Notes under the pieces: model-generated
Databases searched by the model: none
Told to the model about the DNA's origin: nothing
What the model saw: the letters and a program-made list of their open reading frames with translations, nothing else
Assembly (NCBI RefSeq): GCF_046533115.1
Contig: NZ_JAJQRC010000002.1
Coordinates: 168,941-232,940 of the forward strand
DNA length: 64,000 nucleotides
Direction: 5' to 3'
From: JAIRMO01 sp046533115
Lineage (GTDB): Bacteria > Spirochaetota > Spirochaetia > Treponematales > Breznakiellaceae
Position numbers and translations under genes: made by a program
Part shown: piece by piece, positions 15,810 to 24,199 of the stretch
How the letters are laid out: each line of letters starts with the position of its first letter
How positions within the stretch are numbered: the stretch's first letter is position 1

Positions 15810-16472
15810 GTGGCAAAAATTAAGATTTCCGCCGTCCCTTCCATACGCCGCTTACCCTCGTATTTACATACGATCCGGCAATATCAGCATGAGGGCAGTG
15901 AATTTATCTCCGGAACGTTAATCGCCCAGGAATTAAACCTGGAGCCGATTCAGGTTCGTAAAGATCTGGCCATTACCGGTATCATCGGTAAACCCAAAAA
16001 GGGATATCCCCTGGAGGCATTAATAATCGCCATTGAACGGTTCCTCGGCTGGGATTCTCCCCAGGATGTGGTGTTGATTGGGGTGGGGAATTTGGGAACC
16101 GCCCTGATGGGATACCAGGAATTTCAATTCCATGGATTAAATATTATGGCCGCCTTTGATAAAAACCCCGAAAAAATAGGGACTACCGTTCACGGAGTAA
16201 CGGTCCTGGATGCGAATACCATGGGTATTCAGATCCGCAATTTCGGTGTCAAGGTCGCCATCCTCACCGTACCCTCCACTTTCGCTCAGGAAACAACGGA
16301 TGTCCTGGTGGAAGCGGGCATCGTGGGGATCTGGAATTTTACCAATGTCAAACTCAAGGTTCCCGATCAGGTAATAGTCCAAAAGGAGAACCTATCCTCC
16401 GGGTATGCACTGCTTTGCGTGACCATGCAGGCCAACCGTATGGATGAGGGGAATGGAAAGAACTTCCGCTGA
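15810..16472 (+). CDS. rex: redox-sensing transcriptional repressor Rex
   Basis: A 220-residue NADH/NAD-sensing repressor. The N-terminal winged helix (IRRLPSYLHTIRQYQ to IQVRKDLAITGIIGKPKKGY) and the Rossmann domain (DVVLIGVGNLGTALMGY, then AAFDKNPEKIG) are complete, including the late IWNFTNVKLKVP stretch. Translation starts at GTG 15810 behind AAGGAA. The last 29 nt overlap the methyltransferase start. Rex usually controls fermentative and respiratory genes and often its own promoter, but no classical operator is visible upstream. Confidence 0.95.
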   Translation: MAKIKISAVPSIRRLPSYLHTIRQYQHEGSEFISGTLIAQELNLEPIQVRKDLAITGIIGKPKKGYPLEALIIAIERFLGWDSPQDVVLIGVGNLGTALMGYQEFQFHGLNIMAAFDKNPEKIGTTVHGVTVLDANTMGIQIRNFGVKVAILTVPSTFAQETTDVLVEAGIVGIWNFTNVKLKVPDQVIVQKENLSSGYALLCVTMQANRMDEGNGKNFR

Positions 16473-17484
16473 GATAAAAACCGCCGCTCAGGGAGAGATG
16501 CTCCATAACCGGGTAAAAAAAAGGTACAAACACCTTAAAAAATGGGCTTCACGGATAGGAACCGACGTATTACGGCTCTATGACCGGGATATACCCGAAA
16601 TTCCCCTGGTATTGGATCTCTACGGAGGTGCGGTCTCCGGGGCCCTCTATAAACGGCCCTACGAGAAGGATCCGGGGGAGGAAGCGTCATGGCTTAGGGT
16701 CATGTCCGGGGCGGTTTCCGACGCCCTGGGGATTTCCCGGGAACAGGTTTTCATCAAATACCGGGAGCGGCAGCGGGGAAGTACCCAATACCAGAAGATG
16801 GGACAAAAAAAATTTGAGACGGAGATCCATGAAGCGGGGTTGACCTTCCGGGTAAATCTCTCGGATTACCTGGATACGGGTTTTTTTCCGGACCGCCGCC
16901 GGATGCGAAGCCGGATCCGGGCCGAGGCATCCGGCAAAACCCTGCTCAACCTGTTTTGCTATACCGCGGCCTTTTCGGTTTGCGCCGCCGCCGGCGGTGC
17001 AAAGGAGATCGATTCGGTGGATTTATCCCGCCCTTACCTGGAATGGGCGGCGGTGAACTTTGGACTAAACCACCTGAGAACCCGTAGAGTTCCCCCGGAA
17101 TTCCTCACCGCCCGGCGCCCTCCCGGGGAAGGATCTGTCCCCTATCGGCTTATCCGGGCCGATGTCCTCTCTTTTCTTGATACCGCCCTGAAGGCAGGGC
17201 TTTCCTGGGACATGATCATCCTGGATCCTCCGGCTTTTTCCAACTCAAAAAAGATGAGGGCTACCCTGGATGTTAAACGGGACCATCAATCTCTCATCTC
17301 CCAATGCCTTTCCCTGCTTAAACCCGGAGGAAAACTCTGGTTCAGCGCCAATGCCCGGTACTTTCACCTTGACCCTGAAAAATTTTCCGGCTGGGAAGTT
17401 ATGGATCTCTCCCCCCTCATGGAAGATGAGGACTTTCGAGGAAAAAAAATGCCCCGGTGTTATACCTTTACGCGGCCTTCATAA
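16444..17484 (+). CDS. class I SAM-dependent methyltransferase, RlmK-like
   Basis: A 346-residue protein similar in layout to the C-terminal (RlmK) half of E. coli RlmL and to RlmI. It has a leader with KKRYKHLKKWA, the motif YLDTGFFPDRRRMR before the SAM fold, SAM motif I in LLNLFCYTAAFSV, the acidic motif DSVDLSRPYLEWA and the catalytic DPPAFSNSKKM. A 23S rRNA guanine or cytosine methyltransferase is the best guess; the exact base is unknown. The start overlaps rex by 29 nt. Starts at 16453 or 16498 are possible, since no single one has a well-spaced ribosome site. Confidence 0.8.
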   Translation: MRGMERTSAEIKTAAQGEMLHNRVKKRYKHLKKWASRIGTDVLRLYDRDIPEIPLVLDLYGGAVSGALYKRPYEKDPGEEASWLRVMSGAVSDALGISREQVFIKYRERQRGSTQYQKMGQKKFETEIHEAGLTFRVNLSDYLDTGFFPDRRRMRSRIRAEASGKTLLNLFCYTAAFSVCAAAGGAKEIDSVDLSRPYLEWAAVNFGLNHLRTRRVPPEFLTARRPPGEGSVPYRLIRADVLSFLDTALKAGLSWDMIILDPPAFSNSKKMRATLDVKRDHQSLISQCLSLLKPGGKLWFSANARYFHLDPEKFSGWEVMDLSPLMEDEDFRGKKMPRCYTFTRPS

Positions 17485-17491
17485 GGGAAGC

Positions 17492-17695
17492 TTACTCTTT
17501 GATATTGTACTTCTTGCGGAACCGTTCAATCCGGCCAGCGGTATCCACCAGTTTCTGTTTACCCGTAAAGAAGGGATGACAGGCGGAACAAATTTCAACC
17601 TTGATATCCTTAACGGTGGAACGGGTCTCGATCTCATTACCACAGGCACAGGTAATCTTGGTAAGCTCGTATTTCGGATGAATTTTTTCTTTCAT
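17492..17695 (-). CDS. rpmE: 50S ribosomal protein L31, zinc-binding form
   Basis: A 67-residue protein starting MKEKIHPKYELTKITCACGN. The four zinc cysteines (CxC early, then CSAC) mark the Zn-containing C+ type rather than the zinc-independent paralog. It follows rho by 26 nt in the same direction, and rho-rpmE is a widespread pair. It is convergent with the methyltransferase, 8 nt away. Confidence 0.96.
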   Translation of the reverse strand: MKEKIHPKYELTKITCACGNEIETRSTVKDIKVEICSACHPFFTGKQKLVDTAGRIERFRKKYNIKE

Positions 17696-17721
17696 CTATA
17701 AATAAACCTCCCGGAAATTTA

Positions 17722-19551
17722 TTAATCCATACCGGCGGAACCGGTGTTCATCGATCTAAGGAATGCTTCATTATTCTTAGTTTTCTTCATCTTGTCAACC
17801 AGAAGTTCGATGATCTCGATATCGTCCATGGGGTTGATAACCTTCCGGAGGATCCATATCTTCTGTAGTTCCTCTTCGGTGAGGAGGAGCTCCTCCTTCC
17901 GGGTGCCGGATTTTTTGATGTTGATCGCCGGGAAAAGCCTGCGGTCGCTGATCCGCCGGTCCAGGTCAATCTCCAGGTTACCGGTACCCTTAAATTCTTC
18001 AAAGATAACCTCGTCCATACGGCTGCCGGTCTCAATAAGGGCGGTGGAGATAATGGTCAGGCTTCCCCCCTCCTCTATATTCCGGGCGGCCCCAAAAAAA
18101 CGTTTGGGCTTATGGAGGGCGTTGGAGTCCACCCCGCCGGAGAGGATCTTCCCCGAAGTGGGAACCGTCTGATTATAGGCCCGGGCCAGGCGGGTGATGG
18201 AATCCAGGAGGATCACCACGTCTTTTTTATGCTCCACCAGGCGTTTTGCCTTTTCCAATACCATTTCGGTAACCTGGACATGCCGGGTGGCCTGTTCGTC
18301 AAAGGTAGAGGAGATCACCTCCGCCCGGACGGTCCGCTCCATATCGGTAACCTCCTCGGGGCGCTCGTCAATGAGGAGCACGATAAGGTATACCTCGGGG
18401 TGATTTTTGGTAATGGCATTGGCGATCTTCTGCATCATGATGGTCTTCCCCGTCCGGGGGGGGGCCACGATGAGGGCCCGCTGCCCTTTACCGATGGGAC
18501 AGAAAAGGTTGATGATCCGCTCGGATATACCCTCGGTGCTGGTTTCCAGGTCGAGTTTTTCATCCGGGTAGAGGGGGGTCAGGTTATCGAAGGGGATACG
18601 GTTTTGGGCCACCGTGGGATCGTCATAGTTCACCGTTTCCACCCGGAGCATGGCGAAAAACCGTTCCTGCTCCTTGGGGCTGCGGATCTGGCCGTAGACG
18701 GTGTCTCCGGTCTTAAGGGCGAAAAGCCGAATCTGGCTGGGACTGATGTAGATGTCATCCGGGCCGGGGAGATAGGAATTCTGGGGACTCCTGAGGAACC
18801 CGTACCCATCGGGGAGAATCTCCAGGGAACCATAGGCATAGATGATCCCCCCCCGCTCGGTATGGGCCTTAAGAATGGAGAAGATAATCTCCTGCTTTTT
18901 TAAGGAAACCATATCCTCATGGGAAATATTATAGGAGGCCGCCAATTCCCGGAGGTCCATCATATTAAGCCGGATCAGCTCATTAATTGAAAGCCGGGGT
19001 TTACCGTTATCCTGATCCAGGCGGGGTTCAGGTTTACCGTAGATATCCGGCATGGAAGGAAGGTTTTTGGGAATCGCCGACAGGGGAACCGCCGGAGTTT
19101 GGGAATTTGCCGCCGGCGGGATCCCCCCGGCAGGAATCCCCGGAGGCGGAACCGGGGCAGTGACCGGCTGGGGCGTCACGATCGCCTGAGAACTCCGGAA
19201 ACCGCTTTTGCCCCGGCTCTCCCGGTGGGAACCGACCCGTTTAGGCCTTGCCCGAACAATCACCGCTTTTCCGTTGGGTTTCTCCCCGGAATAGTCATCC
19301 CCTGAATCTTCAACGCCTGAAAATTCTCCTTCACCATAATCCACCGGGCGGTTTTGTTCCGGGGATCCCGCATCCCCCGTCTCCGCCGGACGATCCGCTT
19401 CAAACTCCGTCGCGTTATTCAGGTTAAGCGGCAGCGACGGTTCTTCTGCGCCGCCATAGGAATTACTCATAGCCAATTCCCCTTGTCCAAAATTGTTCGA
19501 TTCGTCGGTCTCTATATTTTTTGAATTTCGACGCTTTCTTACGATTGCCAT
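17722..19551 (-). CDS. rho: transcription termination factor Rho
   Basis: A 609-residue RNA-dependent ATPase, about 190 residues longer than E. coli Rho. Residues 1-190 are a low-complexity, charged, Pro/Gly/Asn-rich extension. The Rho_N and cold-shock RNA-binding domains follow (MDLRELAASYN and YGFLRSPQNSYLPGPDDIY). The ATPase core shows the P-loop PPRTGKTIMM, the LIDERPEEVTDM motif, the Q-loop region and DSITRLARAYN. Similar inserted or extended Rho proteins occur in several phyla and can modify RNA binding or phase behaviour. Whether this extension does so is unknown. rpmE is next downstream. Confidence 0.96.
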   Translation of the reverse strand: MAIVRKRRNSKNIETDESNNFGQGELAMSNSYGGAEEPSLPLNLNNATEFEADRPAETGDAGSPEQNRPVDYGEGEFSGVEDSGDDYSGEKPNGKAVIVRARPKRVGSHRESRGKSGFRSSQAIVTPQPVTAPVPPPGIPAGGIPPAANSQTPAVPLSAIPKNLPSMPDIYGKPEPRLDQDNGKPRLSINELIRLNMMDLRELAASYNISHEDMVSLKKQEIIFSILKAHTERGGIIYAYGSLEILPDGYGFLRSPQNSYLPGPDDIYISPSQIRLFALKTGDTVYGQIRSPKEQERFFAMLRVETVNYDDPTVAQNRIPFDNLTPLYPDEKLDLETSTEGISERIINLFCPIGKGQRALIVAPPRTGKTIMMQKIANAITKNHPEVYLIVLLIDERPEEVTDMERTVRAEVISSTFDEQATRHVQVTEMVLEKAKRLVEHKKDVVILLDSITRLARAYNQTVPTSGKILSGGVDSNALHKPKRFFGAARNIEEGGSLTIISTALIETGSRMDEVIFEEFKGTGNLEIDLDRRISDRRLFPAINIKKSGTRKEELLLTEEELQKIWILRKVINPMDDIEIIELLVDKMKKTKNNEAFLRSMNTGSAGMD

Positions 19552-19827
19552 GGATAAACTCCGTTTCTATATTTTACATTCCCGATTTTTCAGAACGAGA
19601 AAAAATGAGATACCATATACCACGTATCTTCAACGGGTTCGTTTCCTGTTAGATTATTTTCTTAACTGAAAGGACTGCCTGTCTAAGTAACAATACATCA
19701 ACCCAATTATTGAAAAATAAATTTTTCAACTACTTAATTTCTTTAAATGTATATGTTCCATCCTTTCATGTCAAGATATTCTTTAAGGAAACTTCTGAAA
19801 ACCTGGCCGAGGTTTCCGGAACTTCCT
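19552..19827. other. rho leader/pncC tail with perfect 20-nt palindrome
   Basis: Between rho and pncC the AT-rich gap contains TTGAAAAATAAATTTTTCAA (19710-19729), arms of 9 with a 2-nt centre, about 160 nt upstream of rho. It may be an operator or part of the rho promoter region. A weaker stem, AAACCT with AGGTTT (19799-19804 with 19810-19815), sits just after the pncC stop and could end that transcript. Confidence 0.4.
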
Positions 19828-20310
19828 TTAAATCTTATGAATATTCCGGATCAATTCCCTGAGGGTGTCCAGGGCCGCGGCCAAACGAACCTCATTTCGG
19901 GAACCAGTATAATGGAATACCAAACCCCGGCTTTTACCTCCCCGGCCCGCTACTCCTATCCATACCGTACCCGCCGGTACGGAACCGTCACCACCGGGGC
20001 CCGCAAGCCCCGTAACCCCCGCCGCTAAATCCGCTCCGCTCCGCGCCAGAGCCCCCTCGGCCATGGCACAGGCCGTTTCCTCGCTTACCACCCCATGCCG
20101 CAGAATAAGTTCGTGGTCCACCCCCAGCATCCGTTGTTTCGCCGCTATGGAGTAACAAACGAAGGAACCCCAAAACACCCGGGAAGCCCCGGGAACCTGG
20201 ACGATCAGGTCCGCCGCCAGTCCGGCGGTACAAGATTCGGCAAGGACTACCGAAAGGGATGCGGAGGATAATTTTTCGATAAGTTCCAGGGCTTCAATTC
20301 TCGCCATCAC
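19828..20310 (-). CDS. pncC: nicotinamide-nucleotide amidohydrolase (CinA C-terminal domain)
   Basis: A stand-alone 160-residue CinA_C domain protein that deamidates NMN to nicotinate mononucleotide, recycling NAD fragments. Key motifs are VVLAESCTAGLAADLI (active-site Ser/Cys region), VCYSIAAKQRMLGV, GVVSEETACAMAEGAL and GVTGLAGPGGDGSVPAGTVWIGV. The N-terminal MoCF-like domain of full CinA is absent. Start could be GTG 20310 or ATG 20307, both inside the end of the bactofilin gene (overlap about 15 nt). With pncA and pncB, the window encodes three NAD-salvage steps. Confidence 0.92.
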   Translation of the reverse strand: MMARIEALELIEKLSSASLSVVLAESCTAGLAADLIVQVPGASRVFWGSFVCYSIAAKQRMLGVDHELILRHGVVSEETACAMAEGALARSGADLAAGVTGLAGPGGDGSVPAGTVWIGVAGRGGKSRGLVFHYTGSRNEVRLAAALDTLRELIRNIHKI

Positions 20311-20713
20311 CCCTCTGCAATTCCGCCTTTATCTCCTCGGTGGGCCGGGAAAAAATCTCCACATCCTTCTCAATCCCGGTCATACCGCAATGACCTTCAA
20401 AAAGCACCCCATCGGCGATCCGCAACCGGGCGGCACTGACATCCCCCCGAACCTCCGCACCGGGAAACATATCTACCTTATCCATGGCATTCACCGTCCC
20501 CACCACGGTCCCATAAACAATCAAGGAGGTAACGGAAATATGATCCGCCTCAACCACGGCCCCTTTATCCACGATAAGGGCCCCGGTAGCTTCTATGGTT
20601 CCCTTAAATTTACCCTGGATACATAAGGTTTCCTTAAATCGTAAAAAACCGCTAAAATTTGTAGTATTTCCAAAGATCACCATGGGAGAACCGGCGTTTT
20701 TTTTGCCATCCAT
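20294..20713 (-). CDS. bactofilin family cytoskeletal protein
   Basis: A 139-residue polymer-forming protein. The start chosen is ATG at 20713, ten nt after AGGAG; the longer reading overlaps the response-regulator gene. The core (about residues 20-110) is a repetitive beta-helix with spaced hydrophobic-Gly units: FKGTIEATGALIVDKGAVVEA, then TSLIVYGTVVGTV and AEVRGDVSAARLRI. Bactofilins form nucleotide-independent filaments that localise envelope enzymes and, in spirochaetes, help set cell shape. The C-terminal tail is charged and disordered. It sits in a chain lnt - response regulator - bactofilin - pncC with short gaps or overlaps. Confidence 0.88.
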   Translation of the reverse strand: MDGKKNAGSPMVIFGNTTNFSGFLRFKETLCIQGKFKGTIEATGALIVDKGAVVEADHISVTSLIVYGTVVGTVNAMDKVDMFPGAEVRGDVSAARLRIADGVLFEGHCGMTGIEKDVEIFSRPTEEIKAELQRGDGEN

Positions 20714-20720
20714 GTGCTTC

Positions 20721-21434
20721 TTACTCCTCCCGCAGGGAACCCCGGATCTGATTCTCCAGGACTTGAAGTCCAATTTCGTTTTTCTTTAACCCTTCCCATT
20801 CCGCTATGGTTCGTTCAATACGGGCATCCAATCCGGCAATATGCTTCCGGACCACCTTTGACTTTTCCCTGATTACCGCCAAAAGCCGGGGCAGGGTGTT
20901 TTGATCGATAACTTCTTCGGTCCGGGAAACTTGGGTAATAACCGCATCTAACTCATCCATGCTTTTAACAAAATCCGCCACGTCTTTTTTTATGGATAGA
21001 CTGAATTCCTCCGCCAGGTTTAACCGGGATTCCCGGACCACAATCTGCCCAAAAAGTTCCCGGTTCCGCAGTACCGCCCGGATCCGGGCGAGGACTTCGG
21101 AAAAATTATAGGGTTTGGTGATATAATCATCTATCCCCAGGGCAAACCCCTCCACCTTATCCTTAACATCATCCAGAGCTGAAAACATGATAATGGGAAT
21201 TTCCCGGAATTTCGGGTCGTTTTTTAAGGTTTTGGTGACCTCCCATCCGGACATCCGGGGCATAATATTATCAAGCAAGATCAGATCAGGATAAAACCGC
21301 TTAACCTTCTCCAGGGCTTCCACCCCATCGGAAGCTTTCTCCACGATAAATCCGAGTTTAGAAAGCATCACCTCAAAGAATTCAAGATTTATCTGCTCAT
21401 CATCCACAATGAGTATTTTTTTGCGGGTATTCAT
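20721..21434 (-). CDS. response regulator with helical C-terminus
   Basis: A 237-residue protein whose receiver domain (residues 6-125) has the acidic pocket DDE, phospho-acceptor D55 in LILLDNIMPRMSGW and the K of ITKPYNF. Residues 130-237 are helical and predicted coiled coil (REKSKVVRKHIAGLDARIER and on) with no DNA-binding or catalytic motif, so output is probably through protein contacts. The true start is ATG at 21434 behind GGAAGGAAG; it overlaps the lnt stop by 4 nt (ATGA). A longer reading to 21680 is antisense-like noise within lnt. No partner kinase is adjacent. Confidence 0.88.
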   Translation of the reverse strand: MNTRKKILIVDDEQINLEFFEVMLSKLGFIVEKASDGVEALEKVKRFYPDLILLDNIMPRMSGWEVTKTLKNDPKFREIPIIMFSALDDVKDKVEGFALGIDDYITKPYNFSEVLARIRAVLRNRELFGQIVVRESRLNLAEEFSLSIKKDVADFVKSMDELDAVITQVSRTEEVIDQNTLPRLLAVIREKSKVVRKHIAGLDARIERTIAEWEGLKKNEIGLQVLENQIRGSLREE

Positions 21435-23074
21435 TGCTTCCTTCCTTTTCGCATTTTTATTATATGTCCTCCCAAGCCTGCTATCAATACAAGAAAAGCG
21501 GCGGCGGTACAAATTCGAGGGAAAAAATCCCCATATCTGGTATATAACGAATCCGATTTTACCACGGGAATCTCCACGGTAAGTTGAACTTCGGCAAAGG
21601 GTTCCGCCATGGCGAGGATCCTGCCGTTGGGGTCTATTCCGCAGGTTTGGCCCGACGCGGTGGATCGAACCATGGAACAACGGTTTTCCACCGCCCGGAA
21701 TACCGCCATGGACAGATGCTGCATCTGGGCGGGAAGACTCTTGGACCAGGCGTCATTGGAGAGGTTCACGATAAACTCCGCTCCGTTTTTTACAAATTCC
21801 CGGGACAGGTACCCAAAGGTATCCTCAAAACAGATGGGACTGGAAAATTTAAGGCCGTTTATCGAAAAAACCGTAGCCTCCTTGCCTGTTTTCCAGAAAT
21901 GGGTATCCGCATTCTTGAGCGCATTATACACCCAGGGGAGCTGCTTTTCATAGGGAAAATACTCCGTAAAAGGGACCAGGTGGAGTTTACGGTACAAACC
22001 GGCTATTTCCCCCCGGTTAAAAAGCATCACCGCATTATAGTCCACCCGCTCCCATTGGCCTTTATCATTTACCTCCAGCCGGGCATCGTCGTTCCCGATA
22101 ACAAAGGGCACCTCCTGAATTTTAAGGTAATCCAAAAGTTCCTTAACCAGGGCATAGGATTCCTGATCATCCCGGTAGGTCTCGTGCCAGTAAATCCGGG
22201 GGACAAAAGCCGTTTCAGACCATACTACCAGATCCGGCTTAGACGATGCCAGGGCCTCTTGAGAAAGGCGCCTTAAAACCCGAAAATTCTGCCGGTAGTC
22301 TTCCATATCGCCCCGCCAGGGGTCGGTATTATGCTGAATCAGGGCGATCCGGGCGGTGGGGGCATCCCGATAATCCACCGGAGAGACAAACCCATAGTTC
22401 AAAGCGGCGGCCATGGCCACAAGCCATATAACCAGGGCTACCGGTTCCCGACGGATAAACCCCTTTAGAAGGGCCAAACCTCCTGTTGGATTTCCTCCCT
22501 CCCCTTTAGGGGACAAAAAATCTTTCAGTGCGGCGGCCAGATAGACCGATGGGAAAATCACCAGGGCGGAAACCCCCCATACTCCGAAGATATCGGCGAT
22601 TTGGATCACGGGAAGCTGGGTCCATTGGGAATATCCGGTTATTCCGTAGGGGTATCCGAGGAAACCCTGGGTACGGAGGTACTCATAGGCTATCCAGATG
22701 AGCCACTGCACGATATAACCCCGCCGGGGGAACAGAAGGGACGCCGCCTTGAGCAGGGGAAAAAGGACCGCGAAAAAAACGAGGTAAATAAGCCCCACGA
22801 TGAGCCCTGCCAGGGGATGAAAAACACTTAACCAATAATTAAATAAACCGTAAGCCGCATATCCGTAGAGGGCCCCCCAAAACACGGATGCGCCTACATT
22901 AACCTGATATAAAAGCCAAAACAAGGGTATATAGGCAATCCAGGCAAGCAGGGGTATACCCTGACTGACCAATAAATTGGGAAAAGAAGCGGCAAATAAT
23001 AGGGAAGCGATTAATACGGCAAAAAGGTAGAGCAGGAAGCGGCTCCATCCCTTTCGGCCTCTAAACAAGGTCAT
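21431..23074 (-). CDS. lnt: apolipoprotein N-acyltransferase
   Basis: A 547-residue inner-membrane enzyme that adds the third acyl chain to lipoproteins. About seven or eight membrane helices occupy residues 1-220. A nitrilase-like periplasmic domain follows, with the Glu-Lys-Cys triad in VWSETAFVP, RKLHLVPFTEYFP and SPICFEDTFGYL; a final helix ends the protein. All three catalytic residues are intact. It overlaps both the HU gene (4 nt upstream) and the response regulator (4 nt downstream). The presence of a second candidate N-acyltransferase (Lnb-type, 14185) is notable. Confidence 0.95.
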   Translation of the reverse strand: MTLFRGRKGWSRFLLYLFAVLIASLLFAASFPNLLVSQGIPLLAWIAYIPLFWLLYQVNVGASVFWGALYGYAAYGLFNYWLSVFHPLAGLIVGLIYLVFFAVLFPLLKAASLLFPRRGYIVQWLIWIAYEYLRTQGFLGYPYGITGYSQWTQLPVIQIADIFGVWGVSALVIFPSVYLAAALKDFLSPKGEGGNPTGGLALLKGFIRREPVALVIWLVAMAAALNYGFVSPVDYRDAPTARIALIQHNTDPWRGDMEDYRQNFRVLRRLSQEALASSKPDLVVWSETAFVPRIYWHETYRDDQESYALVKELLDYLKIQEVPFVIGNDDARLEVNDKGQWERVDYNAVMLFNRGEIAGLYRKLHLVPFTEYFPYEKQLPWVYNALKNADTHFWKTGKEATVFSINGLKFSSPICFEDTFGYLSREFVKNGAEFIVNLSNDAWSKSLPAQMQHLSMAVFRAVENRCSMVRSTASGQTCGIDPNGRILAMAEPFAEVQLTVEIPVVKSDSLYTRYGDFFPRICTAAAFLVLIAGLGGHIIKMRKGRKQ

Positions 23075-23400
23075 GTATCACTGCCATTTGTATGGGACAA
23101 TTCCGCCAAATTCCATACCGTCTGTTTTAATTCCCGGCCCGGTCTAAATGCGGCAATTCCATGTGAAGTAACTGAAACCATTTCGCCGGTCTTGGGATTC
23201 CGTGCCTTTTGCCGGCCTTTTCTGACCCGGATCTCGAAGGTTCCGAATCCCCGCAATTCTATGATTCGCCCTTTGACCAGGGCTTCTTTTATATCATCAA
23301 TAAAAAAGTCAATAAGTACACGAATTTCTTTGCGATTCATACCGGTTTTTTCATATAAGGAGTCTATAATATCAGCTTTGGTTACCTTTTTTTCCACCAT
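23071..23400 (-). CDS. HU/IHF family DNA-binding protein
   Basis: A 109-residue protein with the HU fold: helical TKADIIDSLYEKTGMNRKEI, the strand pair with GRIIELRGFGTFEIRVRKG, and the DNA-clamping arm RKGRQKARNPKTGEMV with the conserved Arg-Asn-Pro tip. The last ~15 residues (NLAELSHTNGSDT) extend beyond a standard HU. It overlaps lnt by 4 nt, so it is co-expressed with it. No promoter is obvious in the short gap to rpsT. Confidence 0.93.
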   Translation of the reverse strand: MVEKKVTKADIIDSLYEKTGMNRKEIRVLIDFFIDDIKEALVKGRIIELRGFGTFEIRVRKGRQKARNPKTGEMVSVTSHGIAAFRPGRELKQTVWNLAELSHTNGSDT

Positions 23401-23467
23401 ATATCCTTATTCTAAAATAAGACCCGCCATGTTTGGAGGGTCTTATTTCTACCGGTCCTGACCGTAT

Positions 23468-23743
23468 TTATTGGGCTTCTTTAAGGGAATTATACAGGCG
23501 CTGCATCCGTGACTTTTTTCGGGCAGCCGTATTCTTTTTTATAATACCCTTCCTGGCGGCGGTATCTATCTTTTTTATCATGTCCTTAAGAGCCGCCTCC
23601 GCCTCGCCGATTTCTTTTTTTCTGGTCAGAAGTACAAATTTTTTTGCACTGGTCCGAACGGAACTCTTTACCGCCTTGTTTCGAAGACGGCGCTCTTCAC
23701 TCTGCCGATGACGTTTTTCAGCGGAACTACTTTTACCTGCCAA
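23468..23743 (-). CDS. rpsT: 30S ribosomal protein S20
   Basis: A 91-residue basic helical protein with the S20 pattern AGKSSSAEKRHRQSEERRLR at the start and the DTAARKGIIKKNTAARKKSR motif late. Translation most likely begins at TTG 23743 behind a GGGGG box, because this places the usual A-x-K-S-x-x-K-R motif at the N-terminus. An upstream TTG at 23764 would add seven unlikely residues. S20 genes often use a rare start codon, which permits autocontrol. Confidence 0.94.
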   Translation of the reverse strand: MAGKSSSAEKRHRQSEERRLRNKAVKSSVRTSAKKFVLLTRKKEIGEAEAALKDMIKKIDTAARKGIIKKNTAARKKSRMQRLYNSLKEAQ

Positions 23744-23882
23744 AGGAAAACCCCCAAAATACAAAATTTTTCTTACCCTTATCGCTAAGGTTATACAGGC
23801 TAAAACCCGTTAAGATTCTCTTAATTTAAAAAAACACAACCCTTACAAAACCCAGACACCTCGCCTACAAAGACGGGGAATT

Positions 23883-24053
23883 TTATTTGAAATCAGAAGG
23901 CCGCCGTTCGGTACGCTTGCATTTTTCACATTCAGCGATGTTTTTTACCTTTCCCGCCTCAAAAAGGGTTTTCATTTTGACTTCACCACCACAGGAACAA
24001 AAGAATTTCTGGGTCGAGCTGGATGTACGGGCATTTTTACTGGCCTGAGCCAT
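23883..24053 (-). CDS. 56-residue zinc-ribbon protein
   Basis: A small gene, easily missed, reading MAQASKNARTSSSTQKFFCS and then CGGEVKMKTL to the end PSDFK. Four cysteines in two pairs (CSC at residues 19-21 and CEKC at 42-45) form a probable zinc ribbon. An AAGGAG box lies 8 nt before the ATG, and a good promoter is found about 110 nt upstream. It resembles short zinc-ribbon hypothetical proteins encoded near ribosomal genes in treponemes. The function is not known; RNA or ribosome association is only a guess. Confidence 0.75.
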   Translation of the reverse strand: MAQASKNARTSSSTQKFFCSCGGEVKMKTLFEAGKVKNIAECEKCKRTERRPSDFK

Positions 24054-24165
24054 AATTATTCTCCTTACCGCATTAGGCGCTTATCAATGATTCCCGAAAA
24101 AAATCAGGAATTTGAACCATGTTTCAAACCCCTTGGTTCGCAAACAATCTCTTTTGATAATATGT

Positions 24166-24195
24166 AGAATACTACGGAGGCCAAGAATCTGTCAA
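24166..24195 (-). promoter_or_regulatory. promoter of the zinc-ribbon gene
   Basis: On the minus strand, TTGACA (24190-24195), an 18-nt spacer and TATTCT (24166-24171). It gives a leader of roughly 105 nt before the start at 24053. Confidence 0.6.
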
Positions 24196-24199
24196 CGGT

